A stretch of DNA of 64,000 bases from the NCBI RefSeq assembly GCF_019511665.1, contig NZ_JAEUAW010000009.1, forward strand, positions 97,824 through 161,823, given 5' to 3'. Positions 55,655 to 64,000 of the stretch are shown here, in pieces. How positions within the stretch are numbered: the stretch's first letter is position 1; each line of letters opens with the position of its first letter. Both the position numbers and the translations under genes were made by a program. The notes below the pieces were generated by a model. It did not search any database. It was not told the origin of the DNA and saw only the letters and a list, made by a program, of their open reading frames with translations. The stretch is from Microbacterium jejuense (GTDB lineage Bacteria; Actinomycetota; Actinomycetes; Actinomycetales; Microbacteriaceae).

Positions 55655-56394
55655 GCCGTCGCCTCCTGCTCGGCTGCACGCCGGCCCATGGGGCGGCGCA
55701 TGACGGCCAGTATCAGCGCGAACGCTGCACGGGCCAGATATTTGATCGAACCGATGGTGCCCTGGCTGGGGTTGCCGTGCGCCCGGGGTCGCATTGCGAC
55801 CGGCACTTGAGTGACGGTGAGTCCCGCGTGGCACGCGGCCACGAGCGAGTCCAGAGTGTCGCCGAAGTACTCGGCCGGGTAGTAGCTCACGTACTGCGCT
55901 ATCGCGCGCGGACCGGCCGCGCGAAACCCGCTCGTCACGTCCGTGAGTCGGGTCTTGGCAACGCGCGAGAGGACGGATGCCAGGAACCGCATCGCCCATC
56001 TGCGAGGGCCTCGGACATCGTAGTCGCCGACGCCATCGAAGCGAGCGCCGATGGAGATGTCTGCGGAGTCGAGTCCGGCAAGCACTCGTTCTATGTCGGA
56101 CGGATTGTGCTGGCCGTCCGCGTCGACCTGGATCGCGCGGCTGTACCCGCAGCGCTGGGCGTAGGTGTAACCAGTCCGCATGGCTCCGCCGACGCCGAGG
56201 TTGTATGGCAGCGAGAGCACTGTCGCGCCTGCCGCCCGCGCGACATCGGCGGTGGCATCAGTGGACCCGTCGTCGACGACGGCGATGTCGTACTCGGGAT
56301 GGGCTCGCGCGATTTCGCGCACCGTGTTGCCGACGTTGCGCTCCTCGTTCCACGCGGGAACGATGATCAGCGTCGGTTCGGGGGACGTGTGCAT
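55651..56394 (-). CDS. Family 2 glycosyltransferase, polyprenyl-phosphate sugar synthase-like
   Basis: This 247-residue enzyme resembles dolichyl-phosphate mannose/glucose synthases: LIIVPAWNEERNVGNTVREI, DIAVVDDGSTDATADVARAAG, LPYNLGVGGAMRTGYTYA, the metal site IQVDADGQHNPSDI, and TDVTSGFRA. It lacks C-terminal membrane helices; the adjacent DUF2304 protein may supply the anchor. It probably makes a lipid-phosphate sugar used by the GT-C-like proteins outside (inference). It is divergent from glf. Confidence 0.9.
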   Translation of the reverse strand: MHTSPEPTLIIVPAWNEERNVGNTVREIARAHPEYDIAVVDDGSTDATADVARAAGATVLSLPYNLGVGGAMRTGYTYAQRCGYSRAIQVDADGQHNPSDIERVLAGLDSADISIGARFDGVGDYDVRGPRRWAMRFLASVLSRVAKTRLTDVTSGFRAAGPRAIAQYVSYYPAEYFGDTLDSLVAACHAGLTVTQVPVAMRPRAHGNPSQGTIGSIKYLARAAFALILAVMRRPMGRRAAEQEATA

Positions 56395-56432
56395 GGCGGT
56401 TACAGCCTACTAGGCAGTGGTGGTTACGCTGA

Positions 56433-57608
<1,176 letters not shown>

Positions 57609-57618
57609 GCGGGCCGCA

Positions 57619-57624
57619 TAGGAT
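57619..57624 (+). promoter_or_regulatory. -10 box (TAGGAT) of the first ABC exporter
   Basis: TAGGAT exactly 6 nt before the GTG. Confidence 0.6.
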
Positions 57625-57630
57625 CTAGGT

Positions 57631-58437
57631 GTGACCACTGCCGCCGTCGGCGCCCCCGGATCGCCCCGGCGCTACCTGCACTCGCTGTGGCTACTGTCGG
57701 CGCGCGACCTCAAGGTCCGGTACTCGACAAGTGCGCTCGGGTACCTCTGGTCGGTGCTCGATCCGCTCGTGATGAGCGCGATCTACTGGTTCGTGTTCAC
57801 GCAGGTGTTCCACCGCACGGTCGGATACGAGCCGTACATCGTGTTCCTGATCACGGCGCTGTTGCCGTGGGTGTGGTTCAACTCGTCGGTATCGGACTTC
57901 ACGCGCGCGTTCAACCGGGACGCACGCCTGGTGCGATCGACGGCGATCCCGCGGTCGATCTGGGTCAATCGGATCGTGCTGAGCAAGGGCATCGAGTTCC
58001 TCTGCTCGCTGCCGGTGCTCGCGCTGTTCGTCGTGATCTCGTACTTCACGGATTATCCAGCGCAGGTGAACTGGGGACTCCTGTGGATCCCCGTCGCCGT
58101 CCTGCTCCAGACGGTGCTGCTCGTCGGCCTCGGCCTCCTCGTCGCGCCGCTGTGCGTGCTGTGGAACGACCTCGAGCGCACAACGAAGCTCATCCTGCGC
58201 GCTCTGTTCTACGCGTCGCCCGTGATCTACGGCGTGGAGGACCTGCCTGGCGTGTTCGAGACGCTCGCCGCGTTCAACCCGCTGGCTGGAATCTTCGCGC
58301 TGTACCGCGTGGGTTTCTTCGCCGGCGAGTGGGATCCGTGGGTCATCGGCATCGGCGCCGTGATGTCGTTCCTGTTCCTCGCGCTGGGCATCTTCGTGTT
58401 CCGGCGCCTCGAACGTCCCGTCCTGAAGGAGCTGTGA
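57631..58437 (+). CDS. wzm: ABC-2 polysaccharide export permease, exporter 1
   Basis: This 268-residue permease has six membrane helices and the N-terminal signature of Wzm/TagG proteins: RYLHSLWLLSARDLKVRYSTSALGYLWSVLDPLVMSAIYWFVFTQVF. Related proteins export undecaprenyl-linked glycans or teichoic acids. The GTG is leaderless (TAGGAT 6 nt upstream), and the stop is shared with the partner ATPase start (TGATG). It lies next to glf, so galactofuranose-containing chains are a plausible cargo. Confidence 0.92.
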   Translation: MTTAAVGAPGSPRRYLHSLWLLSARDLKVRYSTSALGYLWSVLDPLVMSAIYWFVFTQVFHRTVGYEPYIVFLITALLPWVWFNSSVSDFTRAFNRDARLVRSTAIPRSIWVNRIVLSKGIEFLCSLPVLALFVVISYFTDYPAQVNWGLLWIPVAVLLQTVLLVGLGLLVAPLCVLWNDLERTTKLILRALFYASPVIYGVEDLPGVFETLAAFNPLAGIFALYRVGFFAGEWDPWVIGIGAVMSFLFLALGIFVFRRLERPVLKEL

Positions 58438-59183
58438 TGGCGGCATCCGATCTCGCCATCGAGGTGCAGGGCCTCGGCGTGCGCTTCCGGCGCAACCGGC
58501 GCGGACGCCGCAGCATCAAGGATCTGTTCTCAGACTCGACCCGCCGCTCGAAGCCGGGCGAGTTCTGGGCGCTGCGCGACGTCAGTTTCGATGTCCGACC
58601 CGGAGAGTCCATCGGCGTCGTGGGACGTAACGGGCAGGGCAAGTCGACTCTGCTGAAGCTCGTCGCGGGCGTTCTCCTCCCGGATGAGGGCACGGTATCC
58701 GTCAACGGGGGTGTCGCGCCGCTCATCGAGATCACGGGCGGATTCGTAGGAGATCTCACCGTGCGTGAGAACGTCCGGCTCACGGCAGGCCTGCACGGAA
58801 TGTCGAAGGCGGAGGTGGCACGCCGGTTCGACGGGATCATCGACTTCGCCGAGCTGGAGGACTTCGTCGACACGCCCTACAAGCATCTCAGCAACGGCAT
58901 GAAGGTGCGCCTCGCATTCTCGGTGGTGTCCCAGCTGGAAGAGCCGATCCTGCTCGTCGACGAGGTGCTCGCCGTGGGCGACAAGGCATTCCGCGAGAAG
59001 TGCTACACACGCATCGACGAGCTGCTTGCCGATGGCCGCACACTGTTCTTCGTGTCGCACAGTGAGCGGGACCTGCGCCGGTTCTGCACCCGCGGTCTTT
59101 ACCTGGATAAGCACCGATTGGCGATGGATGCCCCGATCGGCGAAGTTCTGGATCGCTACAACGCTGATTATCCCGTCGGCTGA
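58437..59183 (+). CDS. ABC polysaccharide export ATPase, exporter 1 (short Wzt)
   Basis: This 248-residue ATPase has Walker A GRNGQGKST, Q-loop region LIEITGGFVGDLTVREN, signature LSNGMKVRLAFSV, Walker B ILLVDEVLAVGD and switch VSHS. An extra N-terminal segment RRNRRGRRSIKDLF is typical of polysaccharide-export ATPases. It ends soon after the ATPase fold and has no C-terminal carbohydrate-binding domain, unlike the second exporter, so chain-end recognition would rely on other factors. Confidence 0.93.
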   Translation: MAASDLAIEVQGLGVRFRRNRRGRRSIKDLFSDSTRRSKPGEFWALRDVSFDVRPGESIGVVGRNGQGKSTLLKLVAGVLLPDEGTVSVNGGVAPLIEITGGFVGDLTVRENVRLTAGLHGMSKAEVARRFDGIIDFAELEDFVDTPYKHLSNGMKVRLAFSVVSQLEEPILLVDEVLAVGDKAFREKCYTRIDELLADGRTLFFVSHSERDLRRFCTRGLYLDKHRLAMDAPIGEVLDRYNADYPVG

Positions 59184-59221
59184 GGGGCGCGGCCCTGGCG
59201 TCGCTCCCAGGCGCACGCAGG

Positions 59222-59227
59222 TATAGT
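59222..59227 (+). promoter_or_regulatory. -10 box (TATAGT) of the second ABC exporter
   Basis: TATAGT about 35 nt before the GTG. Unlike most promoters here it serves a leadered gene with a GGAG ribosome site. Confidence 0.55.
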
Positions 59228-59262
59228 TGTGGGCTGTTGTCGAAAGGGAGTGCGGAGCTATC

Positions 59263-60171
59263 GTGACTGACAGTGCTCTCGTTCGGTTCGAGCGCCTCCG
59301 CGACGAGCCCATGATCCCCACGGGCGCATCGGGCCGGGGTACCTGGGCATCGCTGCGCGCTGTCCTGTCGCACCGGCAATTGCTCGCTCTGCTCGTGCGC
59401 CGTGACATCAAGGCGCGCTATAAGGACAGCGCGCTCGGTCTGTTGTGGACACTTATCAATCCGATCGTGCAACTCCTCATCTACTACCTGGTGATGGGGC
59501 AGATCCTCGGTGCAGCGCGTGGGATCGACAACTTCGCGATCTACGTCTTTTCGGGATTGACCATCTTCGGACTGTTCTCAGAGACGATGACGGGCATGAC
59601 TGCCTCGATCGTCGCAAACGCCGGTTTGGTCAAGAAGGTGTACGTGCCTCGCGAGGTGTTCCCCCTTGCATCGATCGGCTCCGCCCTGTTCACGTTCAGC
59701 ATGCAGGTCCTCGTGCTGACCGCAGCCTGCTTGATCCTGCTGACGCCCCCCTCGCTCGGCGGGCTGGTGTACTTCGTCCCATCCGTGCTGTTGATAGTCG
59801 TCTACGCCGCGGCACTCGGGCTCCTGCTGTCATCGCTGAACGTCTACCTGCGTGACATCCAGTACCTGACGCAGATCGTTCTCATGCTCGCGCTGTGGGC
59901 TTCGCCGATCGTCTACGGCTGGACCATGGTCAAGGACGTCTTCGCTCAGTTCGGATTGCCGCAGTGGCTCCTTGAGGTCTATACCAACAACCCGATCACT
60001 CTGGCGGTGCTCGGCTTCCATCGGACATTCTGGGCCGCCGGCACAGCCGCCGACTATCCGCCCCATCTCGAGCTGAGAATGCTCGTCGCCGTTGTCGTCG
60101 GCCTGTTCTTGTTCTGGATATGCCAGCGTGCTTTCGCACGCCTGCAGGGCAACTTCGCACAGGAGCTCTGA
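59263..60171 (+). CDS. wzm: ABC-2 polysaccharide export permease, exporter 2
   Basis: This 302-residue permease has a ~40-residue cytoplasmic N-terminus and six membrane helices. The signature LLALLVRRDIKARYKDSALGLLWTLINPIVQLLIYYLVMGQIL matches Wzm-type subunits. It has only low similarity to the exporter 1 permease, so the pairs are probably not a recent duplication. GTG is chosen from the GGAG site 6 nt upstream. The cognate ATPase starts 3 bp after its stop. Confidence 0.92.
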   Translation: MTDSALVRFERLRDEPMIPTGASGRGTWASLRAVLSHRQLLALLVRRDIKARYKDSALGLLWTLINPIVQLLIYYLVMGQILGAARGIDNFAIYVFSGLTIFGLFSETMTGMTASIVANAGLVKKVYVPREVFPLASIGSALFTFSMQVLVLTAACLILLTPPSLGGLVYFVPSVLLIVVYAAALGLLLSSLNVYLRDIQYLTQIVLMLALWASPIVYGWTMVKDVFAQFGLPQWLLEVYTNNPITLAVLGFHRTFWAAGTAADYPPHLELRMLVAVVVGLFLFWICQRAFARLQGNFAQEL

Positions 60172-60173
60172 CC

Positions 60174-61403
60174 GTGTCTTCCGTCAACGCTGCTGCCACC
60201 GCACCCGACATCGTCGTGGTCGACTCCGTGTCAAAAACGTTCGTCATCCGCAAGGACAACTCTCTCAAGGAGCGGGTCGTCACCCTGGGGCGGAGAGGAC
60301 GCGCCCACCAAGAGCAGTTCCGCGCATTGAACGATGTGTCCTTCTCCATCCCGGCGGGGCGAACCATCGGCCTGATCGGGACCAACGGGTCGGGTAAGAG
60401 CACCCTGTTGAAGGTCATCGGCGGCATCATCGATCCGTCGTCCGGAAGCGTCCGCCGCCGCGGACGGCTCGCCGCGCTGCTCGAGCTTGGCGCGGGTTTC
60501 CACCCTGACCTGTCGGGCCGGGACAACATCTACCTCAACGCCGCGGTCCTCGGGCTGTCGCGGGAGCAGACCGATGCGGCCTTCGAGAGCATCGTCGCCT
60601 TCTCCGAGATCGGCCCATTCATCGACACCCAGGTGAAGTTCTACTCCTCGGGCATGTACGTGCGCCTTGCCTTCGCGGTGGCTGTGCACACCGATCCTGA
60701 TCTACTGCTCGTGGACGAAGTCCTAGCGGTGGGTGACGAGGCCTTTCAGCGAAAATGCATGGACAAGATCCGCCAGTTCCAGAAGGAAGGGCGCACCATC
60801 GTCCTGGTCTCGCACTCGGCCGCGCAGGTCATGGAGGTCTGCGACGAAGGAATCGTGCTCCGTGACGGCGAGATCGCTTACATGGGCTCTGCCGCCGACG
60901 CGACCCGCGTCCACCGCGAGATACTCGAGGGAAAGCGCAAGCAGATCGTGGAGCGCGAGGAGTCCGAGCACGCGGCGCAGGCGGCAGGGGAGAGGGCGGC
61001 GCATGGAGAGGTTCTCGGGGTGTTCGTCGAGAACGAGGACGGCGAAGTCGTTCGCGACATCGCACCTGGAGACACCGTCACGCTGCGCGTCAAGGTGAGG
61101 CATTCGCGTCCCGTCCACGCGTGGAATACGAGTGTGAGCATCGACACCTCGAATGGGCAGCAGGTGTTCGGCACCGGAAGCCGTCGGCTCGGCACGAGCC
61201 ATCCGGCGGCGCCGGCTGGGGAGATCGAGATCGGTTACCGTCTCAGCGACGTCCGGTTTGCGGGCGGACAGTACTTCGTCAACGTCGATCTTCAGGACGC
61301 CGACGGACGCTCGCTCGATGTTGCATGGCAGGCCGCGGCCTTCTATGTGCCCACCGATGAGCGTCAGACCGGCACCATCTATACCGACGTCTCGCTCACC
61401 TGA
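60174..61403 (+). CDS. wzt: ABC polysaccharide export ATPase with C-terminal carbohydrate-binding domain, exporter 2
   Basis: This 409-residue Wzt has an ATPase domain (about 1-245: Walker A GTNGSGKST, signature YSSGMYVRLAFAVA, Walker B LLLVDEVLAVGD, switch VSHS), a Glu/Ala-rich linker (~250-280), and a ~130-residue beta-sandwich (about 280-409; RDIAPGDTVTLRVKVRHSRPVHAWNTSVSI, FAGGQYFVNVDLQDADGRSLDV). In Gram-negative Wzt such domains read the modified non-reducing end of the glycan before export. The presence of an acyltransferase in the locus would fit such a cap. It overlaps the convergent gene end by 8 bp. Confidence 0.94.
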   Translation: MSSVNAAATAPDIVVVDSVSKTFVIRKDNSLKERVVTLGRRGRAHQEQFRALNDVSFSIPAGRTIGLIGTNGSGKSTLLKVIGGIIDPSSGSVRRRGRLAALLELGAGFHPDLSGRDNIYLNAAVLGLSREQTDAAFESIVAFSEIGPFIDTQVKFYSSGMYVRLAFAVAVHTDPDLLLVDEVLAVGDEAFQRKCMDKIRQFQKEGRTIVLVSHSAAQVMEVCDEGIVLRDGEIAYMGSAADATRVHREILEGKRKQIVEREESEHAAQAAGERAAHGEVLGVFVENEDGEVVRDIAPGDTVTLRVKVRHSRPVHAWNTSVSIDTSNGQQVFGTGSRRLGTSHPAAPAGEIEIGYRLSDVRFAGGQYFVNVDLQDADGRSLDVAWQAAAFYVPTDERQTGTIYTDVSLT

Positions 61404-62337
61404 TCGTCGCGAGCTCGCCCCAGATTCGACGCCGGGTCTCGGCCGAGTGAGTCGCGGCCAACTGACGGTCGTTTTCGCCACCCGTGACATTGACAGCATT
61501 GAGACCAGTCTGCTGCGAGCCGGGGATGAACCACCAGTGCTGCTGCCGGTCGAGCACCTGGCGCGTGGCAAAACCGTGCTTGACCGCTTCGTAGTGGAGC
61601 CACACGTCGTCGGCGGTGGGTGCGGTGCGGAGGAACCCCTCTCCGTCGTCGCGGATCGCCTTCTGCAGTTGGGGCGGAAGGAGCTGCCCTGATACGGAGG
61701 TCGCGAAATGGGCGAAGTGCGCTGCGTCCGACTCGCAGGGACGCCAGGACGAGTACGGAGTGAACGCGGACTCTGATGACATCCCGATGACGTGTGCACG
61801 ATGGGCGATGACGCACCCAGGTGAGTCCTGGTGCGCGCCGCGCAACTCTTCGAGCCACGTCTGGGGATAGATGATGTCGTCGTCGCTCATGACCAGCGGG
61901 CGGTCGAGGGGCTCGGACGACAGGAGCGGCCAATACTTCGTGTGGACGCCGAGTCCAGGGGAGACGAATCGGATTTCCAAGCCGCGCTGCTGCAGACGGC
62001 GAAGGCGCCAGGGGATGCGCCTCAAGGGGCGATCGAGCCACAGCACCAGCCGGTGCGGCTTCACCGTGCCGCGGCCGATCGACTCGATCGCCAGCCAGAC
62101 ATCGCGCAGTCGTTCTCCGTGCGTCGTCATGGTGACGATCTCGGACGAGGTGGAGTCAGTTATTGCTTCGTGGGATCGGGCGCTGCGCAGCCACAGGTTG
62201 GTGATGTCACGGGCGACGTGAGGCGGCGGACTGTCCACGGTGCCGACCGAGTGCGGCAGCCCACCGACGGCGACGGCGAGAGAACGGGCGACTGCTCGTG
62301 CACGTGCGGCCGCCGGAATCCGAGTCGCCCTGTCCAT
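61396..62337 (-). CDS. Glycosyltransferase-like protein (GT-A type)
   Basis: This 313-residue protein has VTMTTHGERLRDVWLAIESI, HRLVLWLDRPLRRIPWRLRRL, GLEIRFVSPGLGVHTKYWPLL and the acidic metal-site candidate VMSDDDIIYPQTWLEEL, followed by SVSGQLLPPQL and TADDVWLHYEAV. The order fits a GT-A glycosyltransferase related to capsular polysaccharide enzymes. An N-terminal Ala/Arg-rich segment may associate with the membrane. The ATG is set by TACCGT 6 nt upstream. Donor and acceptor are unknown. Confidence 0.8.
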   Translation of the reverse strand: MDRATRIPAAARARAVARSLAVAVGGLPHSVGTVDSPPPHVARDITNLWLRSARSHEAITDSTSSEIVTMTTHGERLRDVWLAIESIGRGTVKPHRLVLWLDRPLRRIPWRLRRLQQRGLEIRFVSPGLGVHTKYWPLLSSEPLDRPLVMSDDDIIYPQTWLEELRGAHQDSPGCVIAHRAHVIGMSSESAFTPYSSWRPCESDAAHFAHFATSVSGQLLPPQLQKAIRDDGEGFLRTAPTADDVWLHYEAVKHGFATRQVLDRQQHWWFIPGSQQTGLNAVNVTGGENDRQLAATHSAETRRRIWGELATIR

Positions 62338-62343
62338 CCATCT

Positions 62344-62349
62344 ACGGTA
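62344..62349 (-). promoter_or_regulatory. -10 box (TACCGT) of the GT-A-like gene
   Basis: TACCGT on the minus strand, 6 nt before the ATG. Confidence 0.6.
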
Positions 62350-62517
62350 CTCGACGGCTGTCACGCTTATCGGTCGTCCACAGCGGTGAGAGAGAGCTCG
62401 GGTGTACACACGGTACGGTTGACGTGCGCTGATCGCATAGACGCGAACTCCGCCACGACGAGTCCCCTCCGCCTACCCGAAGTGCGCAGGGCCCACGACC
62501 GAGAGGGGTCACCTTCG

Positions 62518-63471
62518 ATGAGAATCTGCGTGTACACCGCGCTGATCGGACAGTATGACGGGCTTATCGAGCAACCGGTCGCAGCGTCGAGCACCGCGGA
62601 TTTCATTTGCTTCACTGACGATCCGGATTTGAGCAGTGAGACCTGGGAGATTCGTCGCGTCGAGCGTGCCTTCCCGCAAGACCCGGTCCGGAGTGCTCGA
62701 CTGTTCAAGATCCTCGGGGACGAATCGCTCGATGGGTACGACGTCACGCTATACATTGATGCGTCGGTGCTCTTGCGCAGGTCACCCGAGCAGATCGTTG
62801 AGGACTGGCTCACAGACGAGGAAGAGGTCGCTCTTGCTGGCCATGCCTACCGAGAACAGCTCGTCGATGAATTCGATGAAGTCGTGCGTCTTCAATACGA
62901 TGACCGTGCGCGGGTGTATGAGCAACTGCTGGACTATTCCGTCGAATACCCTGAGGTGTTGGAGGCACGCCCGTTGTGGACCGGCATGCTGGTTCGTCGT
63001 CGGACTCCGCGCGTCGCCGCCGCGATGCGGGTGTGGGCCAACCATGTGCTCCGGTACTCGCGACGTGACCAGCTGTCGGTCGTCGTTGCTCTCCGATCGA
63101 ACGACGTCGCGGTACGAGTGCTCGACGTCGACAACTTCGACTCGCCAAACCACCAGTGGCCGGTGATCCCGCAGCGCCGCATACCGCAGGGTAAAGCTCC
63201 GATGTTGCCTTCCGGCCCGCTGCTGGCTGAACTGCGGCGTGCGAATCGGCAGATCGAGGCGCTCACGTCCGACTTTGACGGGCGCTCGGCGCGCGATGTG
63301 CTCGAATCCGAGCGTGATGCGCTTCGACGGGCCGCAGACGCACAGCGACAGTTCGAGGCCGTGAGCAGTCAGCTGGAGGCGACCCAGTCAAGCCTCAAGC
63401 AGACCACTGGGATTCTGGGGGCTACCCGGAATCTCGGCAGGGCGATCGCAGGAAAATTCCGACTGTCCTGA
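62518..63471 (+). CDS. DUF616/TOD1-like glycosyltransferase-domain protein with C-terminal coiled coil
   Basis: This 317-residue protein begins MRICVYTALIGQYDGLIEQP, then FICFTDDPDLSSETWEIRRVE, VRSARLFKILGD and YDVTLYIDASVLLRRSP, the hallmark blocks of the DUF616 glycosyltransferase family. The segment RPLWTGMLVRRRTP and FDSPNHQWPVIPQRRIPQGK complete the fold. Residues about 240-305 are a Gln/Arg/Glu-rich coiled coil, possibly for assembly with another protein. AGAGGGG lies upstream of the ATG. It closes the glycopolymer locus next to a CWB2 gene. Confidence 0.82.
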   Translation: MRICVYTALIGQYDGLIEQPVAASSTADFICFTDDPDLSSETWEIRRVERAFPQDPVRSARLFKILGDESLDGYDVTLYIDASVLLRRSPEQIVEDWLTDEEEVALAGHAYREQLVDEFDEVVRLQYDDRARVYEQLLDYSVEYPEVLEARPLWTGMLVRRRTPRVAAAMRVWANHVLRYSRRDQLSVVVALRSNDVAVRVLDVDNFDSPNHQWPVIPQRRIPQGKAPMLPSGPLLAELRRANRQIEALTSDFDGRSARDVLESERDALRRAADAQRQFEAVSSQLEATQSSLKQTTGILGATRNLGRAIAGKFRLS

Positions 63472-63563
63472 TTCCTGCGACCGACACGCGGTTGCCCCCC
63501 TTGCGGGCTTCTGTTGTTTCGGCGGGCTCACTGGGCTGCCGCTCAAAGAATTGCGCGGAGGTC

Positions 63564-64000
63564 TCAGTTGATCGCGCCGGCTTGGGTGAGGACGTTGTCG
63601 GTGATGGAGGCGTCGGATCCGAGGATGATGATCTTGGCGGGGCGGAGTCGTGCCAGTTCCTGAGTCACTTGTCCGGGGATGCTGTCTTGCTGGGTGAGCA
63701 GGACGGGACCGCCGAGGTGTCCAGCGGCGGCGGCACCGGAGAGCGCGTCGGGGAACTTTTCGCCGTTGGCGAGGTAGGCCACGGGTGTTCCGGGTTCGAA
63801 GGTGGCCGCTGAGACGGCTGCGGAGGTGGCGTAGCGGTCTACCCCAGCCGTCCGCTCCACCGTGTCCGCGTAGGCGCCGGCTTGGGTGAGGACGTTGTCG
63901 GTGATGGAGGCGTCGGATCCGAGGATGATGATCTTGGCGGGGCGGAGTCGTGCCAGTTCCTGAGTCACTTGTCCGGGGATGCTGTTTTGCTGGGTGAGCA
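63564..64000 (-). CDS. Cell-wall-binding repeat 2 (CWB2) protein, C-terminal part
   Basis: About 145 residues are visible; the gene continues past the right edge. The visible part holds CWB2 units with TAGVDRYATSAAVSAATFE, VAYLANGEKFPDALSGAAAAGHLGGPVLLT and RPAKIIILGSDASITDN. CWB2 domains anchor proteins to secondary wall polymers, so this is a surface protein whose N-terminal effector region is not seen. Two stretches of at least 126 bp, 300 bp apart, differ at a single position. Confidence 0.9.
   Translation of the reverse strand, partial: LTQQNSIPGQVTQELARLRPAKIIILGSDASITDNVLTQAGAYADTVERTAGVDRYATSAAVSAATFEPGTPVAYLANGEKFPDALSGAAAAGHLGGPVLLTQQDSIPGQVTQELARLRPAKIIILGSDASITDNVLTQAGAIN
63574..64000. 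repeat. 300-bp tandem coding repeat with near-identical segments
   Basis: The sequence from 63574 onward matches that from 63874 to the window end (about 127 bp) with one mismatch (C at 63692 versus T at 63992 in GATGCTGTYTTGC). The period is exactly 300 bp or 100 codons. The middle of the unit cannot be compared because the window ends. Confidence 0.85.

Overview
The window looks like chromosome of a high-GC Gram-positive actinobacterium, most likely Microbacteriaceae (Microbacterium-like). This rests on the strong GC bias, GTG/ATG starts with GTGA/ATGA/TGATG couplings, many leaderless promoters (TANNNT about 6-8 nt before the start codon), an actinobacterial acyl-CoA carboxylase set (alpha, beta, epsilon) beside maf, birA, purK and purE, and several cell-wall-binding-repeat-2 (CWB2) surface proteins. 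I inferred the taxonomy from gene content only. I see no tRNA, rRNA, CRISPR array, insertion sequence or prophage.

Layout. 1-3.4 kb: PTS genes (EIIB, HPr, Enzyme I, leftward) facing a multi-domain PRD regulator. 3.5-5.3 kb: an orphan AbiEi-like protein bracketed by palindromic repeats, and a GNAT acetyltransferase. 5.5-10.7 kb: a five-gene peptide-type ABC importer. 10.7-12 kb: a 35-bp tandem repeat, a 17-codon leader ORF and a patatin-like hydrolase. 12-21.2 kb: phosphohexomutase with purine nucleoside phosphorylase, an LpdA-like flavoprotein, acyl-CoA carboxylase alpha, Maf and an RNA methyltransferase. 21.2-24.2 kb: response regulator, histidine kinase and a membrane protein in one coupled operon. 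24.5-33.4 kb: carboxylase epsilon and beta, a CWB2/beta-lactamase-fold fusion, BirA, a PH-domain membrane protein, PurK, PurE and an LCP wall-polymer ligase.

33.4-63.5 kb is a large surface-glycopolymer locus. It holds the dTDP-L-rhamnose genes (rfbA, rfbB and a fused rfbC-rfbD), UDP-galactopyranose mutase, two tandem RgpF-type proteins, several GT2 and GT4 glycosyltransferases, two GT-C-like membrane proteins, an OafA-type acyltransferase, a Wzx-like flippase, and two complete ABC-2 polysaccharide exporters of which only the second ATPase has a C-terminal sugar-binding domain. The picture is synthesis of rhamnose- and possibly galactofuranose-containing polymers, export by two routes, and attachment by the LCP ligase. 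CWB2 proteins at 26.5, 34.7 and 63.6 kb probably sit on these polymers.

The most unusual signal is the heptamer GGATGCC/GGCATCC. By hand count it occurs about 80 times, several-fold above base-composition expectation. It lies singly inside genes and as inverted pairs forming the hairpins at six gene ends. It is about three times denser in the first 34 kb than in the glycopolymer locus. This layout resembles DNA uptake sequences or another genome-wide protein-binding motif.
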